Origin: Pseudogracilibacillus sp037072025
GTDB lineage: Bacteria; Bacillota; Bacilli; Bacillales; Amphibacillaceae
Direction: 5' to 3'
NCBI RefSeq assembly: GCF_037072025.1
Contig: NZ_JAXHDD010000004.1
Span: 87,690 to 151,689 of the forward strand
Length of the DNA stretch: 64,000 nt
The notes under the pieces were generated by a model. That model worked only from the letters and a program-made list of their open reading frames with translations, did not search any database and was not told the DNA's origin. Position numbers and translations under genes: made by a program. Shown piece by piece: positions 9,306 to 18,321 of the stretch (position 1 is its first letter; every line of letters begins with the position of its first letter).

Positions 9306-10208
9306 TTACATATTATTTATGATATTTACGATTTTCTCAGTCGCTTTTTTTGCCTCTGGAATAGGGTAAACCATAAAGATATGATTCATTTTCGGATATT
9401 CAAAATAATTAATTTTAACTCCCTGTGATGTAACCATATCTCTGAACTTTCTAGCATCAGGTAATAAAACTTCATGTGTTCCTATGAATAAAGTAATTTC
9501 CCCCAATCCATTTATCTTTCCATTTATTGGACTGAGTAAATAATTATTTAAATCAGTGTCTCCTGCATATGCTTTCCCCATTTGAATCAAACCATAAATT
9601 CCTAACATTGGATCTTTATGCTCCAATGCATGAGCATCTGAATTTTTCATCGTAATATCAAGCCAAGGTGAAAGTAAAATGATTTTTCGGGGTTGTGGTA
9701 ACCCCTTTTCCAATAACAATTGTGCTAACGCTAATGCAAATCCTCCTCCAGCAGAGTCACCCATCAAGATAATATTTTCCTTATTCGAGGTTTCTAAGAT
9801 CCATTCATATATTGGAAGAACTTTGTCAAAAGACTCTTTATATTGATGATTAGGTGCTTTAGGATAAATTGGAACGTATATTTTAACATTGGTTTCTTTG
9901 GCTACTTTCCAAAGAAAATTCCAGTGGTATACCGATGGTTGTTTTATATATCCTCCTCCATGCAAATAGAGTATTGATTTTTCTGAAGTATTTTTTTCTT
10001 GATTAAAGATATAACAATCCATTCCATCAAAATGCTGTTTTTCAATGTCAAATTTTCTCTGAATATATTTTGGTAATATATAAGGTTTTCTATTTTCAAT
10101 TTGTTTTTCTTTTAAAAATTCAGCGTATAATTTTTCATCGGTAAAGCTATCTTTATTACTCAGTCGTTTGAGTAAACGTTCTACAATCCAGCTTCGAATA
10201 CTTCTCAT
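9306..10208 (-). CDS. Alpha/beta hydrolase, HSL-type esterase
   Basis: A 300-aa cytoplasmic esterase. The oxyanion motif HGGGY lies near residue 83, the nucleophile elbow GDSAGGG near 150, an acid residue in THEVLLPDA near 248, and the catalytic histidine in MNHIF near 277. This is the full set for the hormone-sensitive-lipase family. It lies about 140 bases upstream of the acyltransferase-like gene on the same strand and probably acts in the same lipid or ester pathway, as an inference from context. Confidence 0.85.
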   Translation of the reverse strand: MRSIRSWIVERLLKRLSNKDSFTDEKLYAEFLKEKQIENRKPYILPKYIQRKFDIEKQHFDGMDCYIFNQEKNTSEKSILYLHGGGYIKQPSVYHWNFLWKVAKETNVKIYVPIYPKAPNHQYKESFDKVLPIYEWILETSNKENIILMGDSAGGGFALALAQLLLEKGLPQPRKIILLSPWLDITMKNSDAHALEHKDPMLGIYGLIQMGKAYAGDTDLNNYLLSPINGKINGLGEITLFIGTHEVLLPDARKFRDMVTSQGVKINYFEYPKMNHIFMVYPIPEAKKATEKIVNIINNM

Positions 10209-10389
10209 TTTAATTTCCCCCTTGTCATTAGCATTTTTTATGTACAGTGACTAACATACCTCCAAAAATAATTAGAATAGTACCATCTTTATAAAGTTTT
10301 TTAAGGAGAAAATAAATATCCACAGGCTTCATCTATTGGTTGCTCTATACATATACTAGCAGTAATCATTTTACTTTGTACAAATTTTC

Positions 10390-10560
10390 ACTGGCGTTGT
10401 ATTAAAGTTCCACACGGACACCCTAGCGTTAGGCTAACTGTTCCTTCTGCCTTCACAGCTTGGGACCGGCGCCCCATAGATTACACCCATGCCAGGCGCA
10501 TTAGAAAATTGGACTTATCGCCAAGCCTTTATGGCGAGAACTAAAGTTGCACCTATGACA
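10390..10560 (-). mobile_element. Possible IS200/IS605-like right-end remnant
   Basis: The minus strand shows a GC-richer stretch with a phrase like GMGVIYGAPVPSCEGRR. It is reminiscent of the end of a TnpB-type gene and its structured right end. No intact transposase or TnpB catalytic motif is present. This is a tentative call. Confidence 0.25.
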
Positions 10561-10949
10561 GTCAAGAAAGGATTTATACTTTCTAATCTGCCTCAAAAGA
10601 GAGAGAATGCTTTTACACAATATCCATCTTTCTCTCGTTTCTTCTGGCGGAATTTTTCCAAGAACCTATTCATAATTATTTGTTTTATCCATTATCGTAC
10701 CATCAAAATGCCGTCAAAGAATTTGACGAAGCTTGTTACACCCGCCGATGTTTTTAGATAGTTCCTATTTTTGATACGAAAATTTAAAGATATGCTTTTA
10801 GAAGGTCGGATGTCGAATTTTTTATCAGAGCTGGATTATCAATCTGAAGAAGATTTGGTATTTGATTCTAGATGATGAGAATAAACGTGAAAAAGAAATA
10901 TTTAATCAAAGAATCCACATAGGTTTATTGTAGTTAAGAGCTTAATGAT

Positions 10950-11200
10950 CAAGGAAATAAATCGTGATCACATTTAATCCAACGCTTTGGTATTTACCAA
11001 AAAATCATAAGCTAAAAACTAATGATTTTTGCTGCGATCAATACAATGAGTATTAAAGCGATAATAAACAGAATCCAATAACCTTTATAGAAGAACCATT
11101 CTCTTCCTTACCACCGATTTGGAAAAATTCAGTTCCATTACCCAGATTAGTCAAAGTACTAAAATACCTTTTGATAACGTATAACCATGGGAATTTTTAG
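10950..11200 (-). pseudogene. Decayed copy of the YisL-like gene
   Basis: The minus strand is clearly similar to the 3' part and downstream flank of the intact DUF1516 gene at 18322-18687. Shared stretches include TACCACCGATTTGGAAA, GAATCCAATAAC and CATAAGCTAAAAACTAATGAT. The copy has indels and frame breaks and lacks the 5' half. It is a partial duplication, 7.3 kb from its parent in the same orientation, that has since decayed. Confidence 0.8.
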
Positions 11201-11312
11201 AACATATATTTATATAATAGAATAGAATACTCCAGTTAATTTGTTTTTCAGGCCAAATGAACTGGAGTAAGTCGGTTTATATATAGAAAGTTAAAACAAA
11301 AGCTTAATCGCA

Positions 11313-13292
11313 TTATTTTGCTTTTACTTGATTAGTTTTCTTTAATAAATATAGGAGATATGGAGCTCCAATTAAGGAAATAATCATTCCAGCAGGTACT
11401 TCTTTTGGAGCCAAAATAAACCTACCAAAAAAATCAGCGCTGATTAACAGAATTCCACCAATGAAAATGGTTGCAGGCAAAAGGCGTACCATCTTGGGAC
11501 CAACCATTTGTCGAGCAATGTGTGGAGCTAATAAACCAATAAAACCAATTGCTCCTACAATTGCAACGCTAATAGAGGATAAAGTAACTGCTAACAAAAT
11601 CATTCCTAAGCGCATTTTAGAAGCATTCACTCCTAGCCCAATAGATACTTCATCACCAAACGATAATATATCAAATGTATGTAAATAATATACAATGATT
11701 GGAAACAAAATCGCAATTGGAAGAAGTGATAAGATTAAATCTGACCAACTTGTCCCATATGTGCTTCCAGCTAACCAAGCTAAAGCTTGACCTGCATATG
11801 TATTGGAACGCACAATTAATATTTGAATAATGGCAGAACCAACTGCGGAAAATGCAACACCCATTAAAACTAAGATTATGGGTTGATATCCACTTTTCGC
11901 ACTAAAAAAAAGTACAATTCCCATTGTAACAAAACCACCAACTAGAGCTCCAATTGGGACAAAGATATGTGGTGCTTGAGGAATTGCTAAAATGGCAATC
12001 ATTGCACATACACTTGCTCCAGATGTTACACCTAGTACGGATGCATCTGCTAAGGGATTACGCAATACAGTTTGCATGAGTAATCCACTTACTCCCATCA
12101 TCATTCCGATTAAAATTGCTACAAAAGTTCTTGGAACACGAAAGTCCCATACAAAACGATTATGCATTAACTCTTGTGGTAATTCTATTAATGAAGTAAA
12201 ACTGGTCCCTCCAAAGCTTAAACTTAAAACGGTAAGTGCGAAAACAATGGCAATAACAGATAGAATAAAACGAGATAGTTTTTGAATTCGCACTTCACCA
12301 TCTATCACTCCTGCAGTTGTTTTGGTTGTTCTCCCCATTTTAAAAGCTAGGTAAACTAACCATGGTCCTCCGATAATCGCTGTCATTGCACCTACAGGAA
12401 GTTCAGATTTTAGTGATACAAATCGCACTAAAATATCAGCGCCTATTAATAATGCGGCTCCTGTTATAAAATTTGCTATAATCATAGAACGATGCAGATG
12501 GAAACCCATTAATCTCACCAAATGCGGAGCAATTATACCTATAAATCCGATGGGTCCAACTACAGTGACTGTTACGGAAGCTAATGTTATCGCTATTGTC
12601 CAACCTAAGATTTTACTAATGATTACATTTTGACCTAGACCAATTGCAGTTTCTTCCCCAAGTAATAATAAGTCAAATCTTCTTCCTAAAACAATTGCAA
12701 TAATGATTGTGGTAATAATCCATGGCCAAGCAAACTGTACTCCACTCCAATCAAGCTGCAGTAGTGTACCAGAGCCCCAGAGAAACAATCCAGATGTCTC
12801 GTTTTCAAACAAAAGTTGTAGCGCAGCAGTGAATGATGAGAATAACATTGTAATGATCAAGCCAGTTAATGCAATTCTCACTGGATCAAGAGATTTACCT
12901 ACTAGAAACGTAACAGTTAATGCTGCAATAATTCCACCTATCATTGTTAATGCAATAGGATAAGAACCAGCGATTGATGGAAAAAATATAGTACAAAAAA
13001 CAACGAAGAAATAAGCACCTGCATGAATCCCTAAAGTACTCGCACTTGCTAAAGGGTTTTTTGTCATTGATTGTAAAAGCATTCCAGCAATGGCTAATGC
13101 AGCACCTGCAAGACAACCAATCACAAAACGAGGTAATCTTGTGTGCAAAAAGAAATTCATTTGCTGTTCATCTTCCCATACAGTTGTCCAAAAAGAAAAA
13201 ATGCCATCCGATGCTTGACCTTGGCTTAAATGAACAAATCCTAAAACGACAAAAAGCAGTATATAACTAAGTAACTGGAAGCTTTTCTTCAT
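11313..13292 (-). CDS. Fused double FecCD permease (FhuB-like)
   Basis: At 659 aa it is twice the usual permease length. It contains two complete FecCD units in tandem: GCLAGAALAIAGMLLQSMTKNPL with GPIGFIGIIAPHLVRL in the first half, and MMMGVSGLLMQTVLRNPLAD with GAIGFIGLLAPHIARQ in the second. One polypeptide therefore forms the whole channel, as in E. coli FhuB. It is last in the Fur-boxed operon at 11313-17198 and starts 4 bases after a binding-protein gene. The substrate is probably a hydroxamate-type ferric siderophore, by analogy only. Confidence 0.93.
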   Translation of the reverse strand: MKKSFQLLSYILLFVVLGFVHLSQGQASDGIFSFWTTVWEDEQQMNFFLHTRLPRFVIGCLAGAALAIAGMLLQSMTKNPLASASTLGIHAGAYFFVVFCTIFFPSIAGSYPIALTMIGGIIAALTVTFLVGKSLDPVRIALTGLIITMLFSSFTAALQLLFENETSGLFLWGSGTLLQLDWSGVQFAWPWIITTIIIAIVLGRRFDLLLLGEETAIGLGQNVIISKILGWTIAITLASVTVTVVGPIGFIGIIAPHLVRLMGFHLHRSMIIANFITGAALLIGADILVRFVSLKSELPVGAMTAIIGGPWLVYLAFKMGRTTKTTAGVIDGEVRIQKLSRFILSVIAIVFALTVLSLSFGGTSFTSLIELPQELMHNRFVWDFRVPRTFVAILIGMMMGVSGLLMQTVLRNPLADASVLGVTSGASVCAMIAILAIPQAPHIFVPIGALVGGFVTMGIVLFFSAKSGYQPIILVLMGVAFSAVGSAIIQILIVRSNTYAGQALAWLAGSTYGTSWSDLILSLLPIAILFPIIVYYLHTFDILSFGDEVSIGLGVNASKMRLGMILLAVTLSSISVAIVGAIGFIGLLAPHIARQMVGPKMVRLLPATIFIGGILLISADFFGRFILAPKEVPAGMIISLIGAPYLLYLLKKTNQVKAK

Positions 13293-13296
13293 AATG

Positions 13297-14271
13297 TCAC
13301 TTCTCTATCACATTTGTCACATGATTAATCAGAGTCTCCATCGAATAAATACTTCCAAATGTCCATACTCCACCACCGATGCCATAGATATCATTATTTT
13401 TAACAAATTGAAGTCCATTCCATGCTACATTATCTTTTAAATTGTCAAATAGCGGATCGTCTTCTTGTACCGTATGAATGAATAGGGCATCTTGATATTT
13501 CACTAACCCTTCTACATTTGATTCAATAAAGCCTGAAGTAGCCTGTGGATCATCCAAAACTTTATTTTTTAGTCCAATTTTTTCTAACACGTGACTAACA
13601 GCTGAATTTGTAGTAAATATACGGAATGTAGGTGCTTGGTTCACCGAGTATGCCTGTGTGAATACAAATTCATTTGAATTTAAATCTAATTGTTCAATGT
13701 TATCTTTTGTTTCATTTAGTTTATTTTCAAAATTACTGATTTCAGTTTCTACGTCATCTCCTTTACCGACAATCCTTGCTGTATCTCTTAACGTTTTTAA
13801 TGTGTATGCATATTGGTCTTCAACTGCAGATGGATCTAAATTATCATATAAAACAACTGGAGCAATCTTTTCTAATTCAGATAAGATTTCTTCTTGATAT
13901 TTCATACCAATAATAACATCTGGTTGAAGTTTTGCAATTACTTCAATATTTGGTTCTACTCGATTACCAACATCTGCAACTGTATTATCTAATTTGGCAT
14001 CAATTTTTACCCACTTTTCAAACCCTTCAATATCTGCTATGCCTACTGGTTGTACGCCGGAAATTAACAATTCTTCAACGATACTCCATTCTAATGCAAC
14101 CACCTTTTCCTTTGGTTTATCAAATGAACTTGTTCCGATAACACCTTCTAATTCAATTTGCGTTTTTGCATTTTCATTGTCATTAGATTTTTCTGATGAT
14201 TCATCATTTTTTTCCATACATCCAGTTAATCCAACTAGTAAAACAAGTGATAATGCGATTACTTTTTTCAT
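13297..14271 (-). CDS. Iron-siderophore binding lipoprotein (copy 1)
   Basis: A 324-aa receptor with a signal peptide and lipobox LVGLTGC (Cys about 18). The body carries VVALEWSIVEELLISGVQP, KLQPDVIIGMKYQEE and FTQAYSVNQAPTFRIFTTN. It is strongly similar throughout to the next gene upstream (14383-15363), so the two arose by tandem duplication. It is separated from that copy by a terminator-like hairpin. It feeds the fused permease directly downstream. Both copies keep the fold's landmarks, so both may be functional with different ligands. Confidence 0.9.
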   Translation of the reverse strand: MKKVIALSLVLLVGLTGCMEKNDESSEKSNDNENAKTQIELEGVIGTSSFDKPKEKVVALEWSIVEELLISGVQPVGIADIEGFEKWVKIDAKLDNTVADVGNRVEPNIEVIAKLQPDVIIGMKYQEEILSELEKIAPVVLYDNLDPSAVEDQYAYTLKTLRDTARIVGKGDDVETEISNFENKLNETKDNIEQLDLNSNEFVFTQAYSVNQAPTFRIFTTNSAVSHVLEKIGLKNKVLDDPQATSGFIESNVEGLVKYQDALFIHTVQEDDPLFDNLKDNVAWNGLQFVKNNDIYGIGGGVWTFGSIYSMETLINHVTNVIEK

Positions 14272-14320
14272 TATGTCAATTCTCCTTATATGAATTGTCT
14301 ACTTAATTAAGTTGAAATAC

Positions 14321-14355
14321 AAAAAACATACGTCCCAATAAATAACTTGGGACGT
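14321..14355 (-). terminator. Intra-operon terminator between paralogous receptors
   Basis: On the minus strand, ACGTCCCAA and TTGGGACGT (9-bp arms, 14330-14355) are followed by a TTTTTT run (14321-14326). This is a standard intrinsic terminator between receptor copy 2 and copy 1. It would attenuate transcription of copy 1 and the permease unless bypassed. Confidence 0.75.
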
Positions 14356-14382
14356 AATGAAAAACGATATTCTTCCCTAAGC

Positions 14383-15363
14383 TTATTTAAATGATGACAG
14401 TACTTGATCAAGCAAGGTCTCCATTGATTGTACACTTCCAAATGTCCAAACTCCTCCACCAACATCATACATCTCGTTATTCTTCACAAAATATAATCCA
14501 TTCCAAGCTTCGTTGTTTTTTAAATTGTCAAATAATGGATCATCTTCTTGGACTGTATGAATTAGCATTGCTTCTTGGTAATTTACTAATCCTTCAACGT
14601 TTGTTTCAATAAATCCTGAAGAAGAGTCTGGATCGTCTACAACTTTATTCGTTAATCCGATATTCTCTAACACGTGGCTAACAATTGAATTTGTTGTAAA
14701 AATACGGAATGTGGGTGCTTGATTCACAGAATATGCTTGTGTAAATATGAAATCTTTTGTTTCTAAGTTCAATTCTTCTAATTGCTTATTTGCTTCTTTA
14801 AATTTAGTTTCTAATGATTGAATTGCTGTTTCAACAGCCTCTTCTTTACCAACCAGTTTTCCAGTTTCCCTTAGTGTTTGAAGCGCATGGTCATACTGAT
14901 TGCTAATTGCATCATCGCTCAAATTATCATACATTACAACTGGCGCAATCTTTTCTAATTCACTTTTAATCGCTTCATGGCGTCCTTTAATAGCAAGGAT
15001 TACATCTGGTTTCAATTTTCCAATTTCCTCCATATTCGGCTCTAATCGATCACCTACATCAACTACAGAATCATCTAATTCCGCTTCAATTGTAACCCAT
15101 TTATTGAAGTTTTCAATATCTGCAACACCTACAGGTTGTACACCTGCAATTAGCAATTCCTCCACTAAACTCCATTCTAAAGCAACCACTCTCTCTTGTG
15201 GTCCATCAAATGTTTTCACACCATCTGCATCTTGAATTTCAATTTTTTGTGAAGTTGAAGTTTCATTCTCTTTACTGTTGTTTTCTTTTGAATTTTCCTT
15301 CTTCTCCATGCATCCTACTAATAGAATTAATGCAGCTAATATTACAATCCAAAACTTTTTCAT
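14383..15363 (-). CDS. Iron-siderophore binding lipoprotein (copy 2)
   Basis: A 326-aa paralogue of the neighbouring receptor. Signal peptide and lipobox LILLVGC (Cys about 18) are followed by a Lys/Glu/Asn-rich linker, then VVALEWSLVEELLIAGVQPVG and FTQAYSVNQAPTFRIFTTNS. It lies 9 bases downstream of the flavoprotein gene. It is followed by a terminator, so this copy is likely made in excess over the permease, which is common for binding proteins. Confidence 0.9.
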   Translation of the reverse strand: MKKFWIVILAALILLVGCMEKKENSKENNSKENETSTSQKIEIQDADGVKTFDGPQERVVALEWSLVEELLIAGVQPVGVADIENFNKWVTIEAELDDSVVDVGDRLEPNMEEIGKLKPDVILAIKGRHEAIKSELEKIAPVVMYDNLSDDAISNQYDHALQTLRETGKLVGKEEAVETAIQSLETKFKEANKQLEELNLETKDFIFTQAYSVNQAPTFRIFTTNSIVSHVLENIGLTNKVVDDPDSSSGFIETNVEGLVNYQEAMLIHTVQEDDPLFDNLKNNEAWNGLYFVKNNEMYDVGGGVWTFGSVQSMETLLDQVLSSFK

Positions 15364-15372
15364 TTTTTTCTC

Positions 15373-16410
15373 TCATCCTATCACTAAATGATTATATAAT
15401 TCTTTATTTTTATCTTTTAATAAATCGTTGTGTGAAGAAACCATAGCCATTTGATCAGCTTCTGGTTCAATAAACTGCTTTGCTTGATTTACAGCGTGAA
15501 CCGCGTCTTGGAAAGCTCCCGCTATGAGATGAAGCTTCCCTTCATAATTTAAACTATCTCCTGCTGCAAAAATACCAGGTTCAGAAGTCACACCAAATGG
15601 ATTTCCTCTTAAACCGTACTTTTCGTGAAGTTTTAAATGTACTTTTGATTGTTCAAATAATGTATTGTCTTTATCATATCCATGATTAATAATCACTTCA
15701 TCTACATGAATGAATTGTTTTTTTCCTGTTTCAACATGTTCTAAAACTACTTTTTCAATACATGTTACACCTTCAAAACCAACAATATTTGTATAGTAAA
15801 TGATATCAGCAGAACTGTTTTTTAATTTTGAAATTTCTGCTTCGTGCCCAATAAATTCACCTTTTCTATACGTTACAATAACCTTTTTAGCAATTGGCTC
15901 AAGAGTATTTGCCCAATCTACGGCTGAATGACCTCCACCAGAAATAAGTACTGTTTTATTTTTAAAATTCTTTAGGGAATCCACCATATAATGAAGATTT
16001 GTGTGAATATATTTTTCTTCATCTTTCAAACCGATTTTTTTAGGTGCTAATATACCACTACCTACTGCCAAAATAAGTGTTTTAGAAAAATGATTTTCAC
16101 CATCATTTGTTTGAAGAAGGAAAAGCCCGTCTGTTAATTTTTCAATATTTATGACTTTCCTTCTTAAAATAACAGTTGGCTCAAAAGTTGTAGCTTGTTC
16201 TGCTAGCTGTTCCATTAATTTTTCCCCTAAAACTGGTGTCAATCCACCGACATCCCAAATCATTTTTTCTGGATATGCGTGTATTTTCCCACCTAACGTA
16301 TTTTGATTATCTATAATCTTGGTCTTCATTTCTCGAAGTCCACTATAAAAACTTGAGAATAAACCAGCTGGTCCAGCACCAACAATTGTAACATCATATA
16401 TTTCGCTCAT
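15373..16410 (-). CDS. Ferredoxin-NADP reductase-like FAD oxidoreductase
   Basis: A 345-aa thioredoxin-reductase-like flavoprotein. The FAD Rossmann motif GAGPAG is at about residues 11-16, a second dinucleotide motif SGGGHSAVDWA lies near 157, and GIFAAGDS near 288. There is no CxxC redox pair, which separates it from thioredoxin reductase and places it with type 2 ferredoxin/flavodoxin-NADP+ reductases (YumC/YcgT type). The start overlaps the ATPase stop by 4 bases. Its place inside a siderophore operon suggests it supplies electrons for ferric-siderophore reduction after uptake; that role is inferred. Confidence 0.87.
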   Translation of the reverse strand: MSEIYDVTIVGAGPAGLFSSFYSGLREMKTKIIDNQNTLGGKIHAYPEKMIWDVGGLTPVLGEKLMEQLAEQATTFEPTVILRRKVINIEKLTDGLFLLQTNDGENHFSKTLILAVGSGILAPKKIGLKDEEKYIHTNLHYMVDSLKNFKNKTVLISGGGHSAVDWANTLEPIAKKVIVTYRKGEFIGHEAEISKLKNSSADIIYYTNIVGFEGVTCIEKVVLEHVETGKKQFIHVDEVIINHGYDKDNTLFEQSKVHLKLHEKYGLRGNPFGVTSEPGIFAAGDSLNYEGKLHLIAGAFQDAVHAVNQAKQFIEPEADQMAMVSSHNDLLKDKNKELYNHLVIG

Positions 16411-17198
16411 TGTGTATTCTCCTTAGCTTTTCCATAAGATAAACAAATCGGATGGTTACTGAACGGGCAAGTTGTCAGTAAAGGCTCTATTTGAAATATC
16501 TTCTGTAAATTTGGTTGAGTCATCACTTCCGTTGGATGACCAGAAGTAATGATGTTCCCATCTCGCATTGCAATTAAATAATGAGAAAACCGTGAAGCAT
16601 GATTTAAATCATGTAATACCATAATAATAGTTTTATGATGTTTTTGATTTAAATCTTCTAACAATTGTAATACATCTAATTGATGTGACATATCTAAATA
16701 TGTAGTTGGCTCATCTAAAATAATGACTTCTGTATCTTGGGCTAAAGCCATTGCTATCCATACTCTTTGTCTCTGTCCTCCAGATAAAGCTTCTATTGAT
16801 CGGTCTTGAAAGGCTGATAATAGAGTTGCCTCAATTGCCCAGTCAATTGCTTCCAAATCTTCTTTTTTTAATCTTCCAAATCTCGATTGATGTGGGAACC
16901 TTCCGTAAGTAATCAGTTCCCTCACTGTCAATCCAGCAGGTGCTTCCGCTGTCTGTGGAAGAATTGCCATTTTGCTTGCAATTTCTCTAGAACTGGTTTC
17001 GTGTAATATCTTTTTATCTAAATAAACAACGCCCTTTTTCGTTTTTAAAATACGAGCTATTGTTTTTAATAATGTTGATTTTCCACATCCATTTGGTCCT
17101 ACGATAGTTGTTATTTTTTCTTTTCGTATTTGGACGCTTAATCCGTTAATGACGATTTGATTATCATATCCAACCTGTATATCTTTTACTACAATCAT
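16407..17198 (-). CDS. Iron-siderophore ABC transporter ATP-binding protein (FhuC-like)
   Basis: About 263 aa. Walker A is GPNGCGKST near residue 35, the signature is LSGGQRQR, Walker B is VIILDEPTTYLD, and the switch is LHDLNHASR. It is the first gene of the second siderophore operon. The frame extends to 17204, but the ATG at 17198 is 7 bases after AGGAGG and is preferred. The Fur box overlaps the region just upstream of this ribosome site. Confidence 0.93.
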   Translation of the reverse strand: MIVVKDIQVGYDNQIVINGLSVQIRKEKITTIVGPNGCGKSTLLKTIARILKTKKGVVYLDKKILHETSSREIASKMAILPQTAEAPAGLTVRELITYGRFPHQSRFGRLKKEDLEAIDWAIEATLLSAFQDRSIEALSGGQRQRVWIAMALAQDTEVIILDEPTTYLDMSHQLDVLQLLEDLNQKHHKTIIMVLHDLNHASRFSHYLIAMRDGNIITSGHPTEVMTQPNLQKIFQIEPLLTTCPFSNHPICLSYGKAKENTQ

Positions 17199-17216
17199 TA
17201 TCACACCTCCTGAGAT

Positions 17217-17231
17217 TGATAATCGTTATCA
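17217..17231. promoter_or_regulatory. Fur box
   Basis: TGATAATCGTTATCA differs from the 7-1-7 Fur consensus at one position. It sits about 20 bases upstream of the ATPase start at 17198, so it probably controls the whole 11313-17198 operon. Confidence 0.88.
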
Positions 17232-17680
17232 ATTATACGATAACAGCAACAAGCGATATTTTCAACGTTTATTATTAATTATTTGTGAACTTTTCTACAT
17301 AATTTATCTTTAAATGTAATAATGAAAAAATAAACTAGGTTCAATTCAATGTTGATAGTCTTATGTAGATTACTTAATCTTTATCAGATAAAATTTGGAG
17401 CACAGAATTTTAGGACGATACATTTGATGTAAAGGGAATCATCATTCCTGATGGGAAGTGAACTAAATGAAAAGCAAGATGGTAGTATCGACACACTGAG
17501 ATAGATATATTAGTAGATATTTGGTATAAATAATTTCTTTAAAAGCACCTTTTTTATTGTTGAAATATATTGGAAATCTCAAATCAAGAAGATGAAAGAA
17601 AAATATACTCCAATGTCAGAAACATATGTAATAACTATTGATTCAAAAATTATAGGTTTATTTCAATGCTAGATAATTAT
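17232..17680. other. Intergenic, no gene recognised
   Basis: About 450 very AT-rich bases between the siderophore operon promoter and the small ORFs. I see no plausible coding frame on either strand. Confidence 0.5.
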
Positions 17681-17857
17681 TTAGAAGCACTTTTTATTAA
17701 TATACTTAAGTTTCGCACCTTGATAATTCAATAAAAAAAGCCTCTTTAAAAGAGGAAAATGTAAAAGAAATCGAAAACGTATTTCAATTACATGGCGCAA
17801 CATATCCCTGTTCCATAATTCTCCTGTTGTTTCATGTCCGTACATATTATTAGTCAT
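17681..17857 (-). CDS. Small ORF 2 downstream of M-box (doubtful)
   Basis: An ATG at 17857, nine bases after an AAGGAG site, overlaps the end of small ORF 1 in the way coupled genes do. The peptide begins MTNNMYGHETTGELWNRDM. The 58-codon frame runs through the terminator-like hairpin at 17733-17756, which real genes rarely do. It may therefore be a truncated or frameshifted remnant whose true product is shorter. No family is recognised. Confidence 0.35.
   Translation of the reverse strand: MTNNMYGHETTGELWNRDMLRHVIEIRFRFLLHFPLLKRLFLLNYQGAKLKYINKKCF
17733..17756 (-). terminator. Terminator-like hairpin after the small ORFs
   Basis: On the minus strand a short CCTCTTT...AAAGAGG stem is followed immediately by CTTTTTTT. 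It is consistent with an intrinsic terminator ending the riboswitch/small-ORF transcript. Confidence 0.6.
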
Positions 17858-17945
17858 AGCAGATTTCTCCTTTTAAGTGATTCCCCTTGGTTAGAAGATG
17901 TTTATATTTCCTCGTTATTAACCAACCATCAGATGGGTCAACCAT
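17850..17945 (-). CDS. Small ORF 1 downstream of M-box
   Basis: A 31-codon frame beginning MVDPSDGWLITRKYKHLL, with an excellent AAAGGAGGTGATGG ribosome site. It starts about 100 bases downstream of the M-box expression-platform terminator, where a Mg2+ transporter gene would normally begin. No known family is recognised. It could be a leader peptide, a small membrane-associated regulator, or the only surviving piece of a lost gene. Confidence 0.45.
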   Translation of the reverse strand: MVDPSDGWLITRKYKHLLTKGNHLKGEICYD

Positions 17946-18041
17946 TCCCATCACCTCCTTTCAATCACCCGCGGTAAAAATCCTTAAAGCCTTATAACCT
18001 TACCTAATTAAAAAATATTAGCATACAATCACCAAATAAAT

Positions 18042-18069
18042 AAAAAAACACCCCTCTAAAGAAGGATGT
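18042..18069 (-). terminator. Riboswitch expression-platform terminator
   Basis: On the minus strand ACATCCTTCT and AGAGGGGTGT pair (10 bp including G-U pairs), followed by a TTTTTTT run. It lies just 3' of the M-box aptamer, the usual position of an intrinsic terminator that forms when Mg2+ is bound. Confidence 0.7.
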
Positions 18070-18079
18070 TCAGCGTATG

Positions 18080-18215
18080 AAAATAAAGTGAATAAACCAC
18101 CTTAAGTCGATGGTTCATGTTGACCCATTGGAGTCTCTCGACATTTCTGGCAGCAGCGTGCCTCCACATAGGAGCCTCACCTAGTGAAAACTCCATATGA
18201 GATTATCTTTACTAG
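18080..18215 (-). promoter_or_regulatory. M-box (ykoK leader) Mg2+ riboswitch
   Basis: The minus strand carries the conserved M-box elements in order: TAGGTGAGGCTCCTAT, CGCTGCTGCC, ATGTCGAGAGACTCC, CAATGGGTCAAC and CGACTTAAGGTGG. Together these are diagnostic of the Mg2+-sensing ykoK leader. M-boxes normally control Mg2+ transporters (MgtE, MgtA, CorA, Nramp-like). Here only two tiny ORFs follow, so the aptamer appears orphaned or controls an unusual product. Confidence 0.9.
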
Positions 18216-18321
18216 TGTAGTAGTCATATCTAATTAGTGTATCTTTCTTCTAGGATGATCATGGAAGATATTATGATCCCAGTTAAACCAACATTTTGAA
18301 ATTTGCCAAAATAACCATAAG

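Noticed and set aside
10489..10761. 90-codon plus-strand ORF
   Set aside because: No start signals and no protein-like pattern. The opposite strand looks more like mobile-element debris.
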